Assembly: GCA_009930115.1 (NCBI GenBank)
Contig: RZYY01000017.1
Coordinates: forward strand, 1-34,871
Direction: 5' to 3'
DNA length: 34,871 nucleotides
DNA from: Sphingobacteriia bacterium
Lineage (GTDB): Bacteria > Bacteroidota > Bacteroidia > Bacteroidales > 4484-276
Shown here one piece after another: positions 1 through 9,800 of this stretch. The notes beneath the pieces are model-generated. The model saw only the letters and a program-made list of their open reading frames with translations, made no database searches and had not been told where the DNA came from. Position 1 is the first letter of the stretch. Every line of letters starts with the position of its first letter. Position numbers and translations under genes: made by a program.

Positions 1-772
1 TTATCAAAATAGCAAAAGAAACTCCCTCGGGATAAGCTCCATAAGCTCGAATAACAACAGTAATAACACCGATACCCACACCATAAACGAGCATTCCGCG
101 CGGATTCATGGGCGAAGTAGCATAATCGGTAGCCATAAACACAGCTCCGAAAGCAAATCCTCCTAATAAAAGGTGGTCTAATGGAGATACATTCATTGCA
201 GCGGTAGTTCCGATAAGGTTAAAGATAGCAGCCATAAATGCACCACCAACAAATACTGAAAGAATTGTTTTCCAACTTCCAATACCTGTCCAAATCAGTA
301 TTACTGCACCAAGAAGGATGGCTAAAACAGATGTTTCACCAATTGACCCGGGAATCAGGCCCAGAAACATATCGAATGAAGATAATGAATTTCCAAGAAT
401 ACCTGTCATATGTGCATCAGACGTAGTTGCTGTTGCTACTTGTCCCAGTGGTGTGGCTCCAGAAAATCCGTCAATTATATTTCCTGCACCAAGCCCAAAA
501 GTACTATCGGTACGTACAAATACTTTTTCTCCAGACATTGCAGCCGGATATGCAAAAAATAAAAATGCACGTGTAACAAGAGCTACATTAAAGATGTTAT
601 AACCTGTTCCTCCAAATACTTCCTTTGCAAAAACAACCGCAAATGCTGTAGCAACTGCAATCATCCAAAGAGGTGTGTCGATGGGAACAATCATCGGTAT
701 AAGCATACCTGAAACAAGGAATCCTTCCTGTATTTCGTGTCCTTTAACCTGGGCAATGGCAAATTCGATGCC
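1..772 (-). other. nqrB: NqrB-derived segment of the chimeric ORF (C-terminal two thirds, incomplete)
   Basis: Listed separately so that the Na+-NQR content is not missed. The segment starts near codon GGC at 772-770 and reads GIEFAIAQVKGHEIQEG, the region just after an early membrane segment in NqrB. It continues through several hydrophobic helices and the FMN-threonine motif SGAT to AYPEGVSFAILI at the window edge, about 20 residues short of the usual NqrB end. nqrA, normally directly upstream of nqrB, is absent; an S46 peptidase sits there instead. nqrC and later subunits, if present, would lie beyond base 1. Confidence 0.8.
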
Positions 773-1615
773 ATTTGAAGTCAGGTATCTTTCGGTGCTT
801 CCCGGAAAGCCCCAAATCATGGCGTAATCATTTCTATCGTAGCCTTTGAGCGAAATGGGCAGGTGATGTCTTGGCCTGAGTGGGATGTTTTCTTCGGAGT
901 ATTCGGCCGGTGTTCCGTCGGGAGCAGTATAAATCCTCAAAACAGCAAAATCGCCGGTATGCCGCGGCCACATCCAGTTGTCGGTATCGCCGCCGTATTT
1001 CCCGATGGAGGAGGGCGGAGCGCCAACCAGACGGACATCTTTATATGTTTCATAAACAAACAGATAGTACTCACTGCCATTGTAAAAGCTTTTGACGATA
1101 GCATCGTATTTGCCCTCTTCGGATGCTTCGTCACGGATGGGATTCGTTATTTCACGCACTTTGGCGCTTCGCTCTTCAGCAGTCATATCCTCGGTTAGTT
1201 CCGACATCACCACTTCTGTAAGGTCTTCCATCCTAACAAGTATTGAGGCGGTAATTCCGGGATTCGACAACTCTTCCTTCAGGCTCATAGCCCAGAAACC
1301 GTCGGTTAGGTAGTCGTTTTGGATTGAGCTGTGGTTTTGGATAATGTCGTAGGCGCAATGGTGATTGGTAAAAATAAGCCCTTTGTCAGATACAATTTCA
1401 CCGGTGCATCCTCTCCCAAAAATGATGATTGCATCTTTCAGACTTGAATGGTTGATGCTGTAAATTTCTTCGGCAGTGAGCTTCAGTCCTTTTTCCTGCA
1501 TGTCGGAATAGTTAAGCCGCTCGATGAAAAGAGGCAGCCACATTCCTTCATCAGCTTTAGCCGAAAAGCTGATAGTTAAGAACAGTAATACAATAATGAA
1601 ATGTACTTTTTTCAT
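1..1615 (-). CDS. In-frame chimeric ORF: N-terminal half of an S46 dipeptidyl-peptidase joined to the C-terminal part of NqrB (runs off the left edge)
   Basis: This ORF is missing from the supplied track because it has no stop inside the window. I translated it by hand: ATG at 1615, 538 codons open to base 2. Residues 1-20 are a signal peptide. Residues 22-281 match S46 dipeptidyl-peptidases (DPP7/DPP11 type), with the catalytic-His motif TNHHC near residue 86, the Asp-region motif GGDTDNWMWPRHTGDF near 208-223 and GFPGSTERYLTS at 269-280. From about residue 282 the sequence is NqrB, the membrane subunit of Na+-translocating NADH:quinone reductase: GHEIQEGFLVSGMLIP, KEVFGGTG, and SGAT at 385-388, whose Thr carries covalent FMN in NqrB. 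The S46 C-terminal half with the catalytic Ser is gone, as are about 140-150 N-terminal NqrB residues (from memory of the family). Neither half should work alone. It lies 23 bases downstream of manC. Reading frame and family calls are firm; whether the joint is biological is doubtful. Confidence 0.8.
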   Translation of the reverse strand, partial: MKKVHFIIVLLFLTISFSAKADEGMWLPLFIERLNYSDMQEKGLKLTAEEIYSINHSSLKDAIIIFGRGCTGEIVSDKGLIFTNHHCAYDIIQNHSSIQNDYLTDGFWAMSLKEELSNPGITASILVRMEDLTEVVMSELTEDMTAEERSAKVREITNPIRDEASEEGKYDAIVKSFYNGSEYYLFVYETYKDVRLVGAPPSSIGKYGGDTDNWMWPRHTGDFAVLRIYTAPDGTPAEYSEENIPLRPRHHLPISLKGYDRNDYAMIWGFPGSTERYLTSNGIEFAIAQVKGHEIQEGFLVSGMLIPMIVPIDTPLWMIAVATAFAVVFAKEVFGGTGYNIFNVALVTRAFLFFAYPAAMSGEKVFVRTDSTFGLGAGNIIDGFSGATPLGQVATATTSDAHMTGILGNSLSSFDMFLGLIPGSIGETSVLAILLGAVILIWTGIGSWKTILSVFVGGAFMAAIFNLIGTTAAMNVSPLDHLLLGGFAFGAVFMATDYATSPMNPRGMLVYGVGIGVITVVIRAYGAYPEGVSFAILI

Positions 1616-1638
1616 GATTAAAAATTTATTTGAGTAGA

Positions 1639-2730
1639 TTAAATGAATTTTTCTCCTTTTTTTGCCTTAATGTCGCTGACGAATTTTCGAATTTCCTGTT
1701 CATCGTTTTTCCGGCAGATCAGCAGTGCATTGTCTTCTTCAACCACAATGTAATCATCAAGACCCTGCAAAACCACTAATTTTCCTTTTGGCATATTGAC
1801 CAGGCAATTGTTTGTATCGTAAAGCATTACATCGTCGCCAACCACTGCATTGTTGTTTTCATCCTTTTGGCGGGTATCATACAGAGAGCCCCATGTCCCC
1901 AGGTCTGACCAGTCAAAATCGGCGGAAAGTACATAAACATTGGTGGCTTTTTCCATGATCCCATAGTCAATGGAAATTTTTCGGCAACCGGCGTAGATAT
2001 CATTGATAAAGGCTTTTTCACTGTCGGTGTTGTATAATCCGATACCTTCTTTAAAGAGGTCATTAATATCGTCAAGATACTCTTCAAAAGCCTCAGTAAT
2101 TGTTTTCAGGGACCAGATAAAAATTCCGGCATTCCATAGAAAGTCGCCGCTGGCAATGAATTTTTCTGCCAGTTCATGATTAGGTTTTTCGGTAAAGGTT
2201 TTCACTTTACGCAGATGATGACTATTGGTGTCAATGATGGTTTCGTCGAACTGGATATATCCATATCCTGTATCAGGCCTTGTTGGCCTGATTCCCAATG
2301 TAATAAGCCAAGGGTTTTCAGCTGCGAATTTCAATGCGACATTTATGTTATCGGCAAAAAGATCCTCGTCCATAATAAGATGATCGGAGGGTGCTACAAC
2401 AATGTTTGCTTCAGGATTAACCGACAATATTTTATAATTGGCATACGCAATACACGGAGCAGTATTACGCATGGCAGGTTCGAGCAGAATGTTGTTCACG
2501 GGCAGATGTGGTAATTGATGTTTTACCTGATTGGCATATATTTCGTTGGTAACAATGTAAATGTTTTCTTTTGGGCAAATTCTTTCAAAACGCCTGAAGG
2601 TTCTTTGAATGAGCGTTTCTCCGGTACCAAGAATATCAATGAACTGCTTTGGACGGGTGGTACGGCTCATCGGCCAGAACCGGGCACCAATTCCTCCGGC
2701 CATGATGACACAGTAATTATTTTTGTTCAT
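1639..2730 (-). CDS. manC: Mannose-1-phosphate guanylyltransferase (GDP-mannose pyrophosphorylase)
   Basis: This 363-residue cytoplasmic enzyme makes GDP-mannose from mannose-1-phosphate and GTP, for surface polysaccharide, LPS or protein glycosylation. The N-terminus has the nucleotidyltransferase signature AGGIGARFWPMSRTTRPKQF at residues 11-30, and APSDHL, TFTEKP and WNAGIFIW follow in the family's order. WSDLGTWGSLY lies about two thirds along, and a left-handed beta-helix-like tail ends the protein. The length fits the monofunctional form; there is no C-terminal cupin isomerase domain as in bifunctional ManC/AlgA. The start is ATG, 114 bases after the SprT-like gene, and the S46/NqrB ORF begins 23 bases downstream, so the two are probably co-transcribed. 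Confidence in function is high. The exact pathway that uses GDP-mannose cannot be read from the window. Confidence 0.9.
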   Translation of the reverse strand: MNKNNYCVIMAGGIGARFWPMSRTTRPKQFIDILGTGETLIQRTFRRFERICPKENIYIVTNEIYANQVKHQLPHLPVNNILLEPAMRNTAPCIAYANYKILSVNPEANIVVAPSDHLIMDEDLFADNINVALKFAAENPWLITLGIRPTRPDTGYGYIQFDETIIDTNSHHLRKVKTFTEKPNHELAEKFIASGDFLWNAGIFIWSLKTITEAFEEYLDDINDLFKEGIGLYNTDSEKAFINDIYAGCRKISIDYGIMEKATNVYVLSADFDWSDLGTWGSLYDTRQKDENNNAVVGDDVMLYDTNNCLVNMPKGKLVVLQGLDDYIVVEEDNALLICRKNDEQEIRKFVSDIKAKKGEKFI

Positions 2731-2844
2731 TACATTGATTTTTAGAAATTTATGTTTGAATTTTTATTTTTGCTTCCCTGAAAAATACATTGTTGATCTG
2801 AAAATAATTTCCGGCAAATTTATGAAAATGAAATGGTTCAACCA

Positions 2845-3453
2845 CTAATCTGACAGGTAAACTTCGGCCAGTGGATTGAAGATGTAATTTCGGTTGTTGT
2901 CGAGTGAACGACAGATATAGTTTTTCCGGCGCCTGCCAAGCTTCTGAAATCGTCGTCCATCAGCAAGACAAAACAGGGTATTTTCAGGAATTGTTTCTAA
3001 CAGAATACTGTTGTTTTTCGGATCGTATTTTCTGAGTATTCTGGCCAGATTTGTATCAGCTGAAGCAGCTGCATAAAGCGGGGCATTTTCTGGCTGAAGC
3101 TGTTCGAGGATATCCATTGGGAAAAAATCGGTGCTTAAAAATGGTTTTTGCAGGTTTTTTAAAGCAGCTTTCCATTCGGTACCATGCGGAGAAACGCGAT
3201 TGCGGTATTTGATCCAAACAAGATGATGAGCAAGTTCGTGAAGAAAGGTGAGTAGAAAACTGTATGGATTGAGATTGTAATTCAGGCTAATACGCGGGTA
3301 ATTGCCATTCAAACCAGGTCTGTAATCACCCAGTTTGGTTCGACGCTGCCTGGTAATCACCAATTGTACCTTGTGATTTACAATCAGTTGGTAAACAGGT
3401 TCGACTGCTTTTTCAGAAAAATATTGCCTTAGTTTTTCGTAATCTTTTTCCAA
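2845..3453 (-). CDS. SprT-like zinc metallopeptidase domain protein
   Basis: This 202-residue protein belongs to the SprT-like family. The zinc-peptidase motif HELAH is at residues 72-76, and the SPHGTEWK segment (His90) fits the third ligand. The segment before it, TRQRRTKLGDYRPG, is typical of the Bacteroidota branch. No signal peptide or membrane segment is visible, so it is probably cytoplasmic. The C-terminal ~60 residues are basic (GRRRKNY) and could bind nucleic acid; that is inference. Eukaryotic Spartan/SprT relatives cut DNA-protein crosslinks, but the bacterial role is unclear. The start is TTG, the only plausible one: no in-frame ATG exists upstream before a stop, and the first internal Met is past the zinc site. 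It lies 37 bases after the small lipoprotein gene and not far from recO, so it is probably in the same operon. Confidence 0.8.
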   Translation of the reverse strand: MEKDYEKLRQYFSEKAVEPVYQLIVNHKVQLVITRQRRTKLGDYRPGLNGNYPRISLNYNLNPYSFLLTFLHELAHHLVWIKYRNRVSPHGTEWKAALKNLQKPFLSTDFFPMDILEQLQPENAPLYAAASADTNLARILRKYDPKNNSILLETIPENTLFCLADGRRFQKLGRRRKNYICRSLDNNRNYIFNPLAEVYLSD

Positions 3454-3490
3454 GTTTTTGATTGATTTATTGCTTTACAGCTACAATTTT

Positions 3491-3685
3491 TTAAAAACCT
3501 GTTTTGACTGTATAGCTGAAAAAAGAACTATTTGTAACTATTTGTTTTTGTGATGCCATACTCCATCTGGGGCAGTCGCATTTTTTACGGTTTGTACTTC
3601 GGTGTGAAGTGCTGCAGGAAATAGCCATCAGCATTGAAGCCATAATGATAAGATGAAAAGTCAGTCTGACAGATAGTTTTTTCAT
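3491..3685 (-). CDS. Small lipoprotein with a CDC motif (function unknown)
   Basis: A 64-residue ORF. Residues 1-23 form a lipoprotein signal peptide with lipobox AISC (Cys24). The mature part is only about 40 residues, basic and Ser-rich, with the motif KKCDCPRW at 34-41. It has an ATG start, sits 9 bases after recO and 37 bases before the SprT-like gene, in the same direction. The lipobox and tight spacing argue that it is a real gene and not a shadow ORF. I recall similar tiny CDCP-containing lipoproteins in Bacteroidota genomes but cannot confirm this here. No function is proposed. The paired cysteines could bind metal or form a disulfide (inference). Confidence 0.6.
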   Translation of the reverse strand: MKKLSVRLTFHLIIMASMLMAISCSTSHRSTNRKKCDCPRWSMASQKQIVTNSSFFSYTVKTGF

Positions 3686-3694
3686 GATAGAGAT

Positions 3695-4417
3695 TTAAGA
3701 AAGTATTTCTTTCAACACAAGATGCGATTTCACTTCACCAAAACCGGGAATGTGCAATCTGTAATAGTCAATTAATTTCACGAGCATTTCATTACGTGAG
3801 TCAGCATTTGGAAACAACAGGCTATTATGTAAAGAATCGGAAATCATAATGCTTAATTTCTGGCTGAGTGATGGTATAAGAAAATTATTATGCAAAGGTT
3901 GCTGGCTGGTGAATAGGCCTTCCTGCAAATCAAAAAATTGGTTGAAGGGTGAAAAATTATTCATTGGTCCAAATCCAAGTAACCGGCTCAGTTCGGTGAG
4001 GAAATACAAATGATGGTTTTCGAAAAAATTTTCTGCCAGGTCTAAAGTTGTGAGTGCATTCAAAAGGAAGTGAAACAAAGCTTTATCAGGTTCTTCACTG
4101 TGAATTGAGCGGTACATGATATCATTCATAAAGAGAGCAATGCTGCTTTTTTTCATATCAAACAGCAATGACTGGTAGGGATGGATATGCTCGATTTCAC
4201 GTATATTCTGTAAACCTTCTTTTTCTTTTTCGTAAACCACTAAATGAAGTATGGAAAACGGTTGTAAAGCACTTTTCAGAGAGGTATTTTTTTTGGAAGA
4301 AAAACCCCGGATCATGTATGACCTCAACCCAAATTCTTCGGTGAAAATTTTTGTAATCCGGCTATGGTCAGTATATCTGATTGTTTTAAAAACAATCCCA
4401 CGGGTTTTACAGATCAT
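3695..4417 (-). CDS. recO: DNA repair protein RecO
   Basis: This 240-residue protein loads RecA in the RecFOR recombination-repair pathway together with RecR. The N-terminal OB-fold begins KTRGIVFKTIRYTDHSRI and continues ITKIFTEEFGLRSYMIRG, a clear RecO signature. A helical domain follows, with the SRLLGFGP segment near the middle. The ORF track extends to 4510, but those extra 31 residues are unlike RecO and would overlap porZ by 74 bases. The internal ATG at 4417 gives MICKTRGIVFKT, which matches family starts and leaves a 19-base gap after porZ. The next gene follows after 9 bases, so it lies inside a compact operon. Confidence 0.9.
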   Translation of the reverse strand: MICKTRGIVFKTIRYTDHSRITKIFTEEFGLRSYMIRGFSSKKNTSLKSALQPFSILHLVVYEKEKEGLQNIREIEHIHPYQSLLFDMKKSSIALFMNDIMYRSIHSEEPDKALFHFLLNALTTLDLAENFFENHHLYFLTELSRLLGFGPMNNFSPFNQFFDLQEGLFTSQQPLHNNFLIPSLSQKLSIMISDSLHNSLLFPNADSRNEMLVKLIDYYRLHIPGFGEVKSHLVLKEILS

Positions 4418-4436
4418 GATCAGGCTGGCACAACGA

Positions 4437-6779
4437 TTAATTGATAAAAAGAATCTTGGTAACCATTTTTTCCTGACCCAGATCGTCAGTAACAAACACC
4501 ATGTAAACACCAGTAGCAGCTTTCTTCCCGTTCATGTTTTTTCCATTCCAGATGGCCTGTCCGCCTTCAGCGATTGTTGAATAGATCAGGGTTCCGCTCA
4601 CGTCGGTGATTTTAACATCTGCTTTGTTCACAAGACCGCTGATTGCAATAGTACCATTATAGCCCTCTCTTACAGGATTTGGATATGCCACTACGTCAGA
4701 ATTTGTAGGTTTGGGTCCGGTTGCGGTACTTTTGTAAGAAATAATTCCACGGTCGGTAGCAAAAAATACTTCGCCATTCTTGTGATTGATAGCGATGTCG
4801 ATAATAAGATTTGAAAATAAAGGGCTGTTTTCTTCGGTGAAATGGTGAATCTGTTCTGTTCCGTTGGCGGAGATCAGAAATATGCCCGCACGTTCAGTTC
4901 CAATCCATTTACGGTTGGCTCCGTCCACAGCAATAGATGTAACTACCTCCGATTCGAACAGGTATTGTACATATCCGCCGACTTCAACTAAAATTCGTTG
5001 CGCGTCGAAATTCTCACCGCTAAAAACACTGCCTGGTGAATAAATCACAGCAATGCCCTGGTCAGAACCAATCCACAGGTGGCCATCAAGGTCTTCAGCA
5101 AGACTGTAGATCATGTTACCCGGAAGATTACCATTCCCGGGTGCGGTGGTTATCTGCCTGACCTGGTCATCCGAGGTATCATCGAGGGTGTTATTGTCAG
5201 TAAAAACAACCAGTTTGCGATCAGCCGTGTTGTCGGCTCTAACCATAATCCATTTCTGATTGTAACGGTCGATAATCATTCTTGAAGCATCAATGCTGGT
5301 GCCGGCAGATCCAAGTGAATAATTTTTCCATTCCCCATCAGGTTTTTTAACGGAAAGCAGATTTGGAGCACCTGAATTGACCACCCACAAATTTCCACTA
5401 TTGTCAAAAGCAATACCGGAAACAGCCACGTAATTGGCAGTAGGCCAGATTTGCAGTGAGCTGTTATGGTCGCTGTAAACGTTAGTTACTTCACCATCAA
5501 AAAGCTCAATAACTCCTTCCATCCAGGTACCTATAAAAACCTGACGACTATCCTGCGGATTAACTGCTATACATGTCATATCACTTATGGTATCGAAGGC
5601 ATGAAAACCAGTACTGCTGTTGTATGTATTCCATGTATTGTCAATAAAAGAATAAACACCATCAGCAATGTACATTTTCCCCCAGGTTGTAGTACGTCCA
5701 CCAGATGCCACCCACAGCTTTTCTTCATTTAAAGACATGTTAAATGTGCGCTGCGAGAGCGGGCCATTTGGTGTGATAACGAAGGTGTTATCTGATCCGT
5801 TGGTTGCTACCAGACCGTATCTGTTGTCAGCAATCCAAACCATGTTTTCATCATCAATCCAGGCATCCCGCGATTGCAGGGCAACATTCCCCGGATTATC
5901 AATAATTGCAGTTTCCTGATAATTGCTGTTGATGATATGCAGCCCAAACTCACTGACTATCACCAATTGGTTATTTGAAGCAATAATACGATATTTTGCC
6001 TGATTTGTACTTCCTGGCATAATACCCCATTGCTGGTTTTCAAAATCGTACATAAATAATGTGTCGCGCAGCCATCCTTCGTTGCTGTTATTAACCAGTA
6101 AACGGTTTTCGAAATAACAAACAGCATTGAATCTGCCCTCTGGATGTAATCGCTGATCTTTGCTCCATGAATTGAAATCTGCAAGGTTGGGACTTAACAG
6201 GGCTGCTTTGTAAATCCCGGTGCTTGTAGCTGCATAAATAGAATCATTGCTGAAAGTTATGTCCAGCACATTTACCTGACTGCCGTTCTCACCAATGTAA
6301 TAAGTTGACTCTGGAAATTCTTCATTATCAATGTCGAGAACAACAATTCCAAAACCGCAGGAAAGATAAGCATAATTGTCGCGCAGCGAAATATTGTTGA
6401 TGGTTTTATTTCCCATAATCTGCCTGTGTTTGATGTCCGGAATGTTAATTACCTGCCCGTTTTTGATAAGGTCAATATTAGTATTGGTATAGGCAATCAC
6501 AAGAGTTTTGAAAGCTTCACTATAAACCATTGCACTGATGCCAACGTCGGAGAGGCCGTTAACTTTCGAAATTCGATTAATACTTTTTTCATTTTTGTTG
6601 AATGAAAAAAGGCTGTAAGTAGTAGCACAAAAAACGTTCTCGCCATCATCGGCAACACGTAAAGCACGATTGTATGGAAGATGATCCCTCCATTCCCCAA
6701 TAGCTATCTGGGCATTGCCGGATGACATAAGCAGTATGACAAGTGAACTGATAAGTAAAAGGCTGATGTGTGTTCTCAT
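4437..6779 (-). CDS. porZ: PorZ-like beta-propeller protein of the type IX secretion system
   Basis: 780 residues. A signal peptide (1-23, ending SGNAQ) is followed by the PorZ-type start IGEWRDHLPYNRALRVA and the propeller motif SKVNGLSDVGISAM. Repeated two-component-regulator-style propeller blades follow (for example DGHLWIGSDQGIAVIY and DGANRKWIGTERAGIFLI). From about residue 700 there is a T9SS type-A sorting domain that begins VVAYPNPVREG and ends VTKILFIN. In Porphyromonas gingivalis PorZ is a surface component of the T9SS attachment complex and is itself CTD-bearing; that is family knowledge. It is first in a minus-strand run with recO 19 bases downstream. A generic propeller cargo protein is the alternative, but the N-terminal match and the recO neighbour favour PorZ. 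Confidence 0.82.
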   Translation of the reverse strand: MRTHISLLLISSLVILLMSSGNAQIAIGEWRDHLPYNRALRVADDGENVFCATTYSLFSFNKNEKSINRISKVNGLSDVGISAMVYSEAFKTLVIAYTNTNIDLIKNGQVINIPDIKHRQIMGNKTINNISLRDNYAYLSCGFGIVVLDIDNEEFPESTYYIGENGSQVNVLDITFSNDSIYAATSTGIYKAALLSPNLADFNSWSKDQRLHPEGRFNAVCYFENRLLVNNSNEGWLRDTLFMYDFENQQWGIMPGSTNQAKYRIIASNNQLVIVSEFGLHIINSNYQETAIIDNPGNVALQSRDAWIDDENMVWIADNRYGLVATNGSDNTFVITPNGPLSQRTFNMSLNEEKLWVASGGRTTTWGKMYIADGVYSFIDNTWNTYNSSTGFHAFDTISDMTCIAVNPQDSRQVFIGTWMEGVIELFDGEVTNVYSDHNSSLQIWPTANYVAVSGIAFDNSGNLWVVNSGAPNLLSVKKPDGEWKNYSLGSAGTSIDASRMIIDRYNQKWIMVRADNTADRKLVVFTDNNTLDDTSDDQVRQITTAPGNGNLPGNMIYSLAEDLDGHLWIGSDQGIAVIYSPGSVFSGENFDAQRILVEVGGYVQYLFESEVVTSIAVDGANRKWIGTERAGIFLISANGTEQIHHFTEENSPLFSNLIIDIAINHKNGEVFFATDRGIISYKSTATGPKPTNSDVVAYPNPVREGYNGTIAISGLVNKADVKITDVSGTLIYSTIAEGGQAIWNGKNMNGKKAATGVYMVFVTDDLGQEKMVTKILFIN

Positions 6780-6853
6780 AATAATTGTAGCAAAAAAATA
6801 TATCCTTAAAACTGAAATTTACGCTGAATATTGCCATTCAGGCTAGGACTCAA

Positions 6854-9800
6854 TTAATCAGTATCAGTACCTTCAGAAGCTGTAGATTTTATTCTCTGAT
6901 TGTTTACGGATGCCAGCACAAGAATGAGAATCACAGTGAAAACAGAATAATAAACAACCATAGGAACAGGAACAGGATCACCACCTGCATAAGAGTGAAG
7001 ACCAGCAAGGTAGTAGTTGACCCCAAAATAGGTCATCATAACTGAGGAAAAGGCAACAACGGACAGTGCGTTGAAAAGGTAAAGGCTTTTCAGGCCTGGG
7101 ATATAACCAACATGCAGAACGATGGTATAAACAATGATGGTTACCAATGACCAGGTTTCTTTTGGGTCCCATCCCCAGTAACGCCCCCACGATTCATTGG
7201 CCCATATTCCTCCCAGAAATGATCCGATTGTAAGCATATACAAACCTACAGTCATTGCCATTTCACTGGTTAAGGTAATCTCTTTTATAGTGATACTGAA
7301 ACGTTTGTGATTATTTTTAGTTTGAAAAATCATTATTATCAGGTTAATGATGCCCAGTATCATTACCAATCCCAGAAATCCATAACTGGCAGTAATTACC
7401 CCGACATGCACTGTAAGCCAGACAGATTTGAGCACCGGCACAAGATTGGTTATTTCAGGATTCATCCAGTTGAGGTGTGCGACAAAAAGTGTAAGAGAAG
7501 CCAGTATTGAAGTAGCGGCGAGTGCAACATTCGATTTTCTGACAAAAAGAAAACCTGCCATCATTGTTGCCCAAGCAATATAAATCATTGACTCGTAACC
7601 ATTACTCATAGGTGCATGCCCCGAAATATACCAGCGTGCGATCAGACCAAGTGTGTGGAATACAAAAAACAGAAGCAAAACACTGTTTATTAATTTTTTT
7701 ACCAGTCCGATACGAAATCCGGGGTTAACCAAATTGACAAACAAAATTACTAACAGTATCAAACCTGTCAGGCCATAATACCTGAAGAGCCTTTCAAAAA
7801 TCCCGGCTTTATTGTATAAAATCTCAATATTTTGCTTTGATTCCGGCATTATTATACCAGCTGCATATTTTTGTTGAAACATTCCGATGGCTTCAAGAAA
7901 TTCGTCAGCCTCATCGTATTTTTCTGTCCGGATGGCTGTCTCAAGAGATTCAAGATAAACAGGAATTATATTTTTTACAAAATTGCTGTCTTCTTCAGGA
8001 AATCCTGAAACAGACTCATTGCTGATATACCACCTTGCTGACGGATTGTTGATATCGGGGAAGAGTTTAAGATAATTGCCATTCATTAGCATGAAGAAAA
8101 TATTCAATCTTTCGTCAACACTTATAACATCTTTGTCAAACTGGTTTTGTTCGAAAGGGTTCTTACGATAAGCCTGTTCAATATAGTTACTGAGTAAATA
8201 CTCACCCTGATTGGCCGGATTGAAAAAATCGGAGAAAGCGGCCGTACTTCCGCTAATATTTATCACATTGCGGAGTTCTTTGTTTTTTATTTTTATTATC
8301 GGAATTTTCTGCCATTTTTCAGGATTGACCATAATTCCAAGAATTATCTGGTCAGGATTCATACCTAAAAATCTGGTTTTGCCTGAAATTTTTCTGAGAA
8401 TCTTGCTGTTCAGCGAATTCATGGGTTCAAGTCTGTCAGTAATTCCGAGTACAATCAGCCGGCCAAATTTGTCAGCATGGTCTTTCTTAACAAAATTCGT
8501 CTCAGTTACAATATCCGATTCTGTTGATGGTGTGGTTGCTGTTACTCCTTTTGATATCATTGCCAGCAGGATTGCCACACCTAAAAAAGCCTTTTGTTTA
8601 CGAATTTTTCCAAGTTCCTTTATCAAAGTATTGAACCGCGAATTTTTGGAAAGAAGCAACAGTATCATTGCCAGTGTCATCATGCCATATCCTGAATAGG
8701 TAACAAATGTTCCCGGAGCATCATGATTTACCGAAAGAATGGTTCCTTTTTCATCAGTATCATATGATGATTGATAGAAGCGATAACCACGGTGGGTCAA
8801 AATATGGTTCATGTAGATACTGAAATCCCTGGTCATATTTTTTTCTTTATCACTCAGGGTTATTTCACTTTTGTAAGATGACGGACTGTTTGATCCGGGA
8901 TAACGATCCAGAATAAAATCATTCAGATACAAACTGAATGGAAGCTTAATCGGTATGGAGCCAAACGAAAGCCATAGATTCCCCCCATCAAGATTTCTTA
9001 CCATCGTTTTTTCGCCGACAGCTCCCCGCTTTCCCCAAACAGCGATTTTCTTTGTTTTCTGGTTGTGCTCAATTTGCAATAATACTGCATCAAGACCTGA
9101 TCCATCGGAGGGATTTCTGGCTGGTACCGGGTAAATTGCGCCATTTGGTTCAAAATCCTGAAGTACCAGTTTAATATTTTCAATGGTATAAAATTTCATG
9201 GATTCAAATGGAAAGATACTCCCAGCTTTCAGCGAGTCTGTTTGCTGACTTCCCATGGAAGACAGATAAATATCTTTTGTAGCAGAAGCAAACAAACGTC
9301 CGTTTTCAATACTCAAACTTATTCCTGGTTTGTTGCCTAATTCGCAAAAAGCAATAAAAACATCTTCGACCTGAACCGAATCGCCTTGTCTGAGCATAAG
9401 TGTTTCGCGGCTTGTATTGGTCAATGCAAATAAGGAAATAATAGGTTCTCCATCGTCAACAGCTGTTAATGCAGCACTTGCATCAGGAACGAAAGCAAGT
9501 GTTTTGATATTTATTTTGTCTTTCCCTTTTTTTAATTTGAGATCAGATGCCTGCCAGCCTGCAGAAGAAAGCAGGACTTTTTGGTGAAGGATTTCACTAT
9601 TACCGTGATTATTCCATTCAACGGTAATATAGGTGGCATCCGAGAGCATTACATCTGAAGACTCGCCTTCACGTATGTGCATTGTTCCTTCATAACCAAT
9701 AAAGCGTGTGATGGCAGCACCAACTAAAATAATAACAAAGGAGACATGCATCAGGAAAGTCAGATATCTTTTCCGTTTCCATAGTTTGTGTTCAAACAGG

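Noticed and set aside
863-1198. Plus-strand ORF of 111 residues
   Set aside because: Antisense to the well-conserved S46 segment; no family match.
1-1615. A new bifunctional peptidase-sodium pump enzyme
   Set aside because: Each half lacks essential parts (the S46 catalytic Ser half; the NqrB N-terminus), and nqrA is missing upstream. Chimera or deletion is the simpler reading.
8211-8699. Plus-strand ORF of 162 residues
   Set aside because: Lies fully inside ccsBA on the other strand; the composition is a mirror of a membrane and periplasmic coding frame, with no recognisable family.
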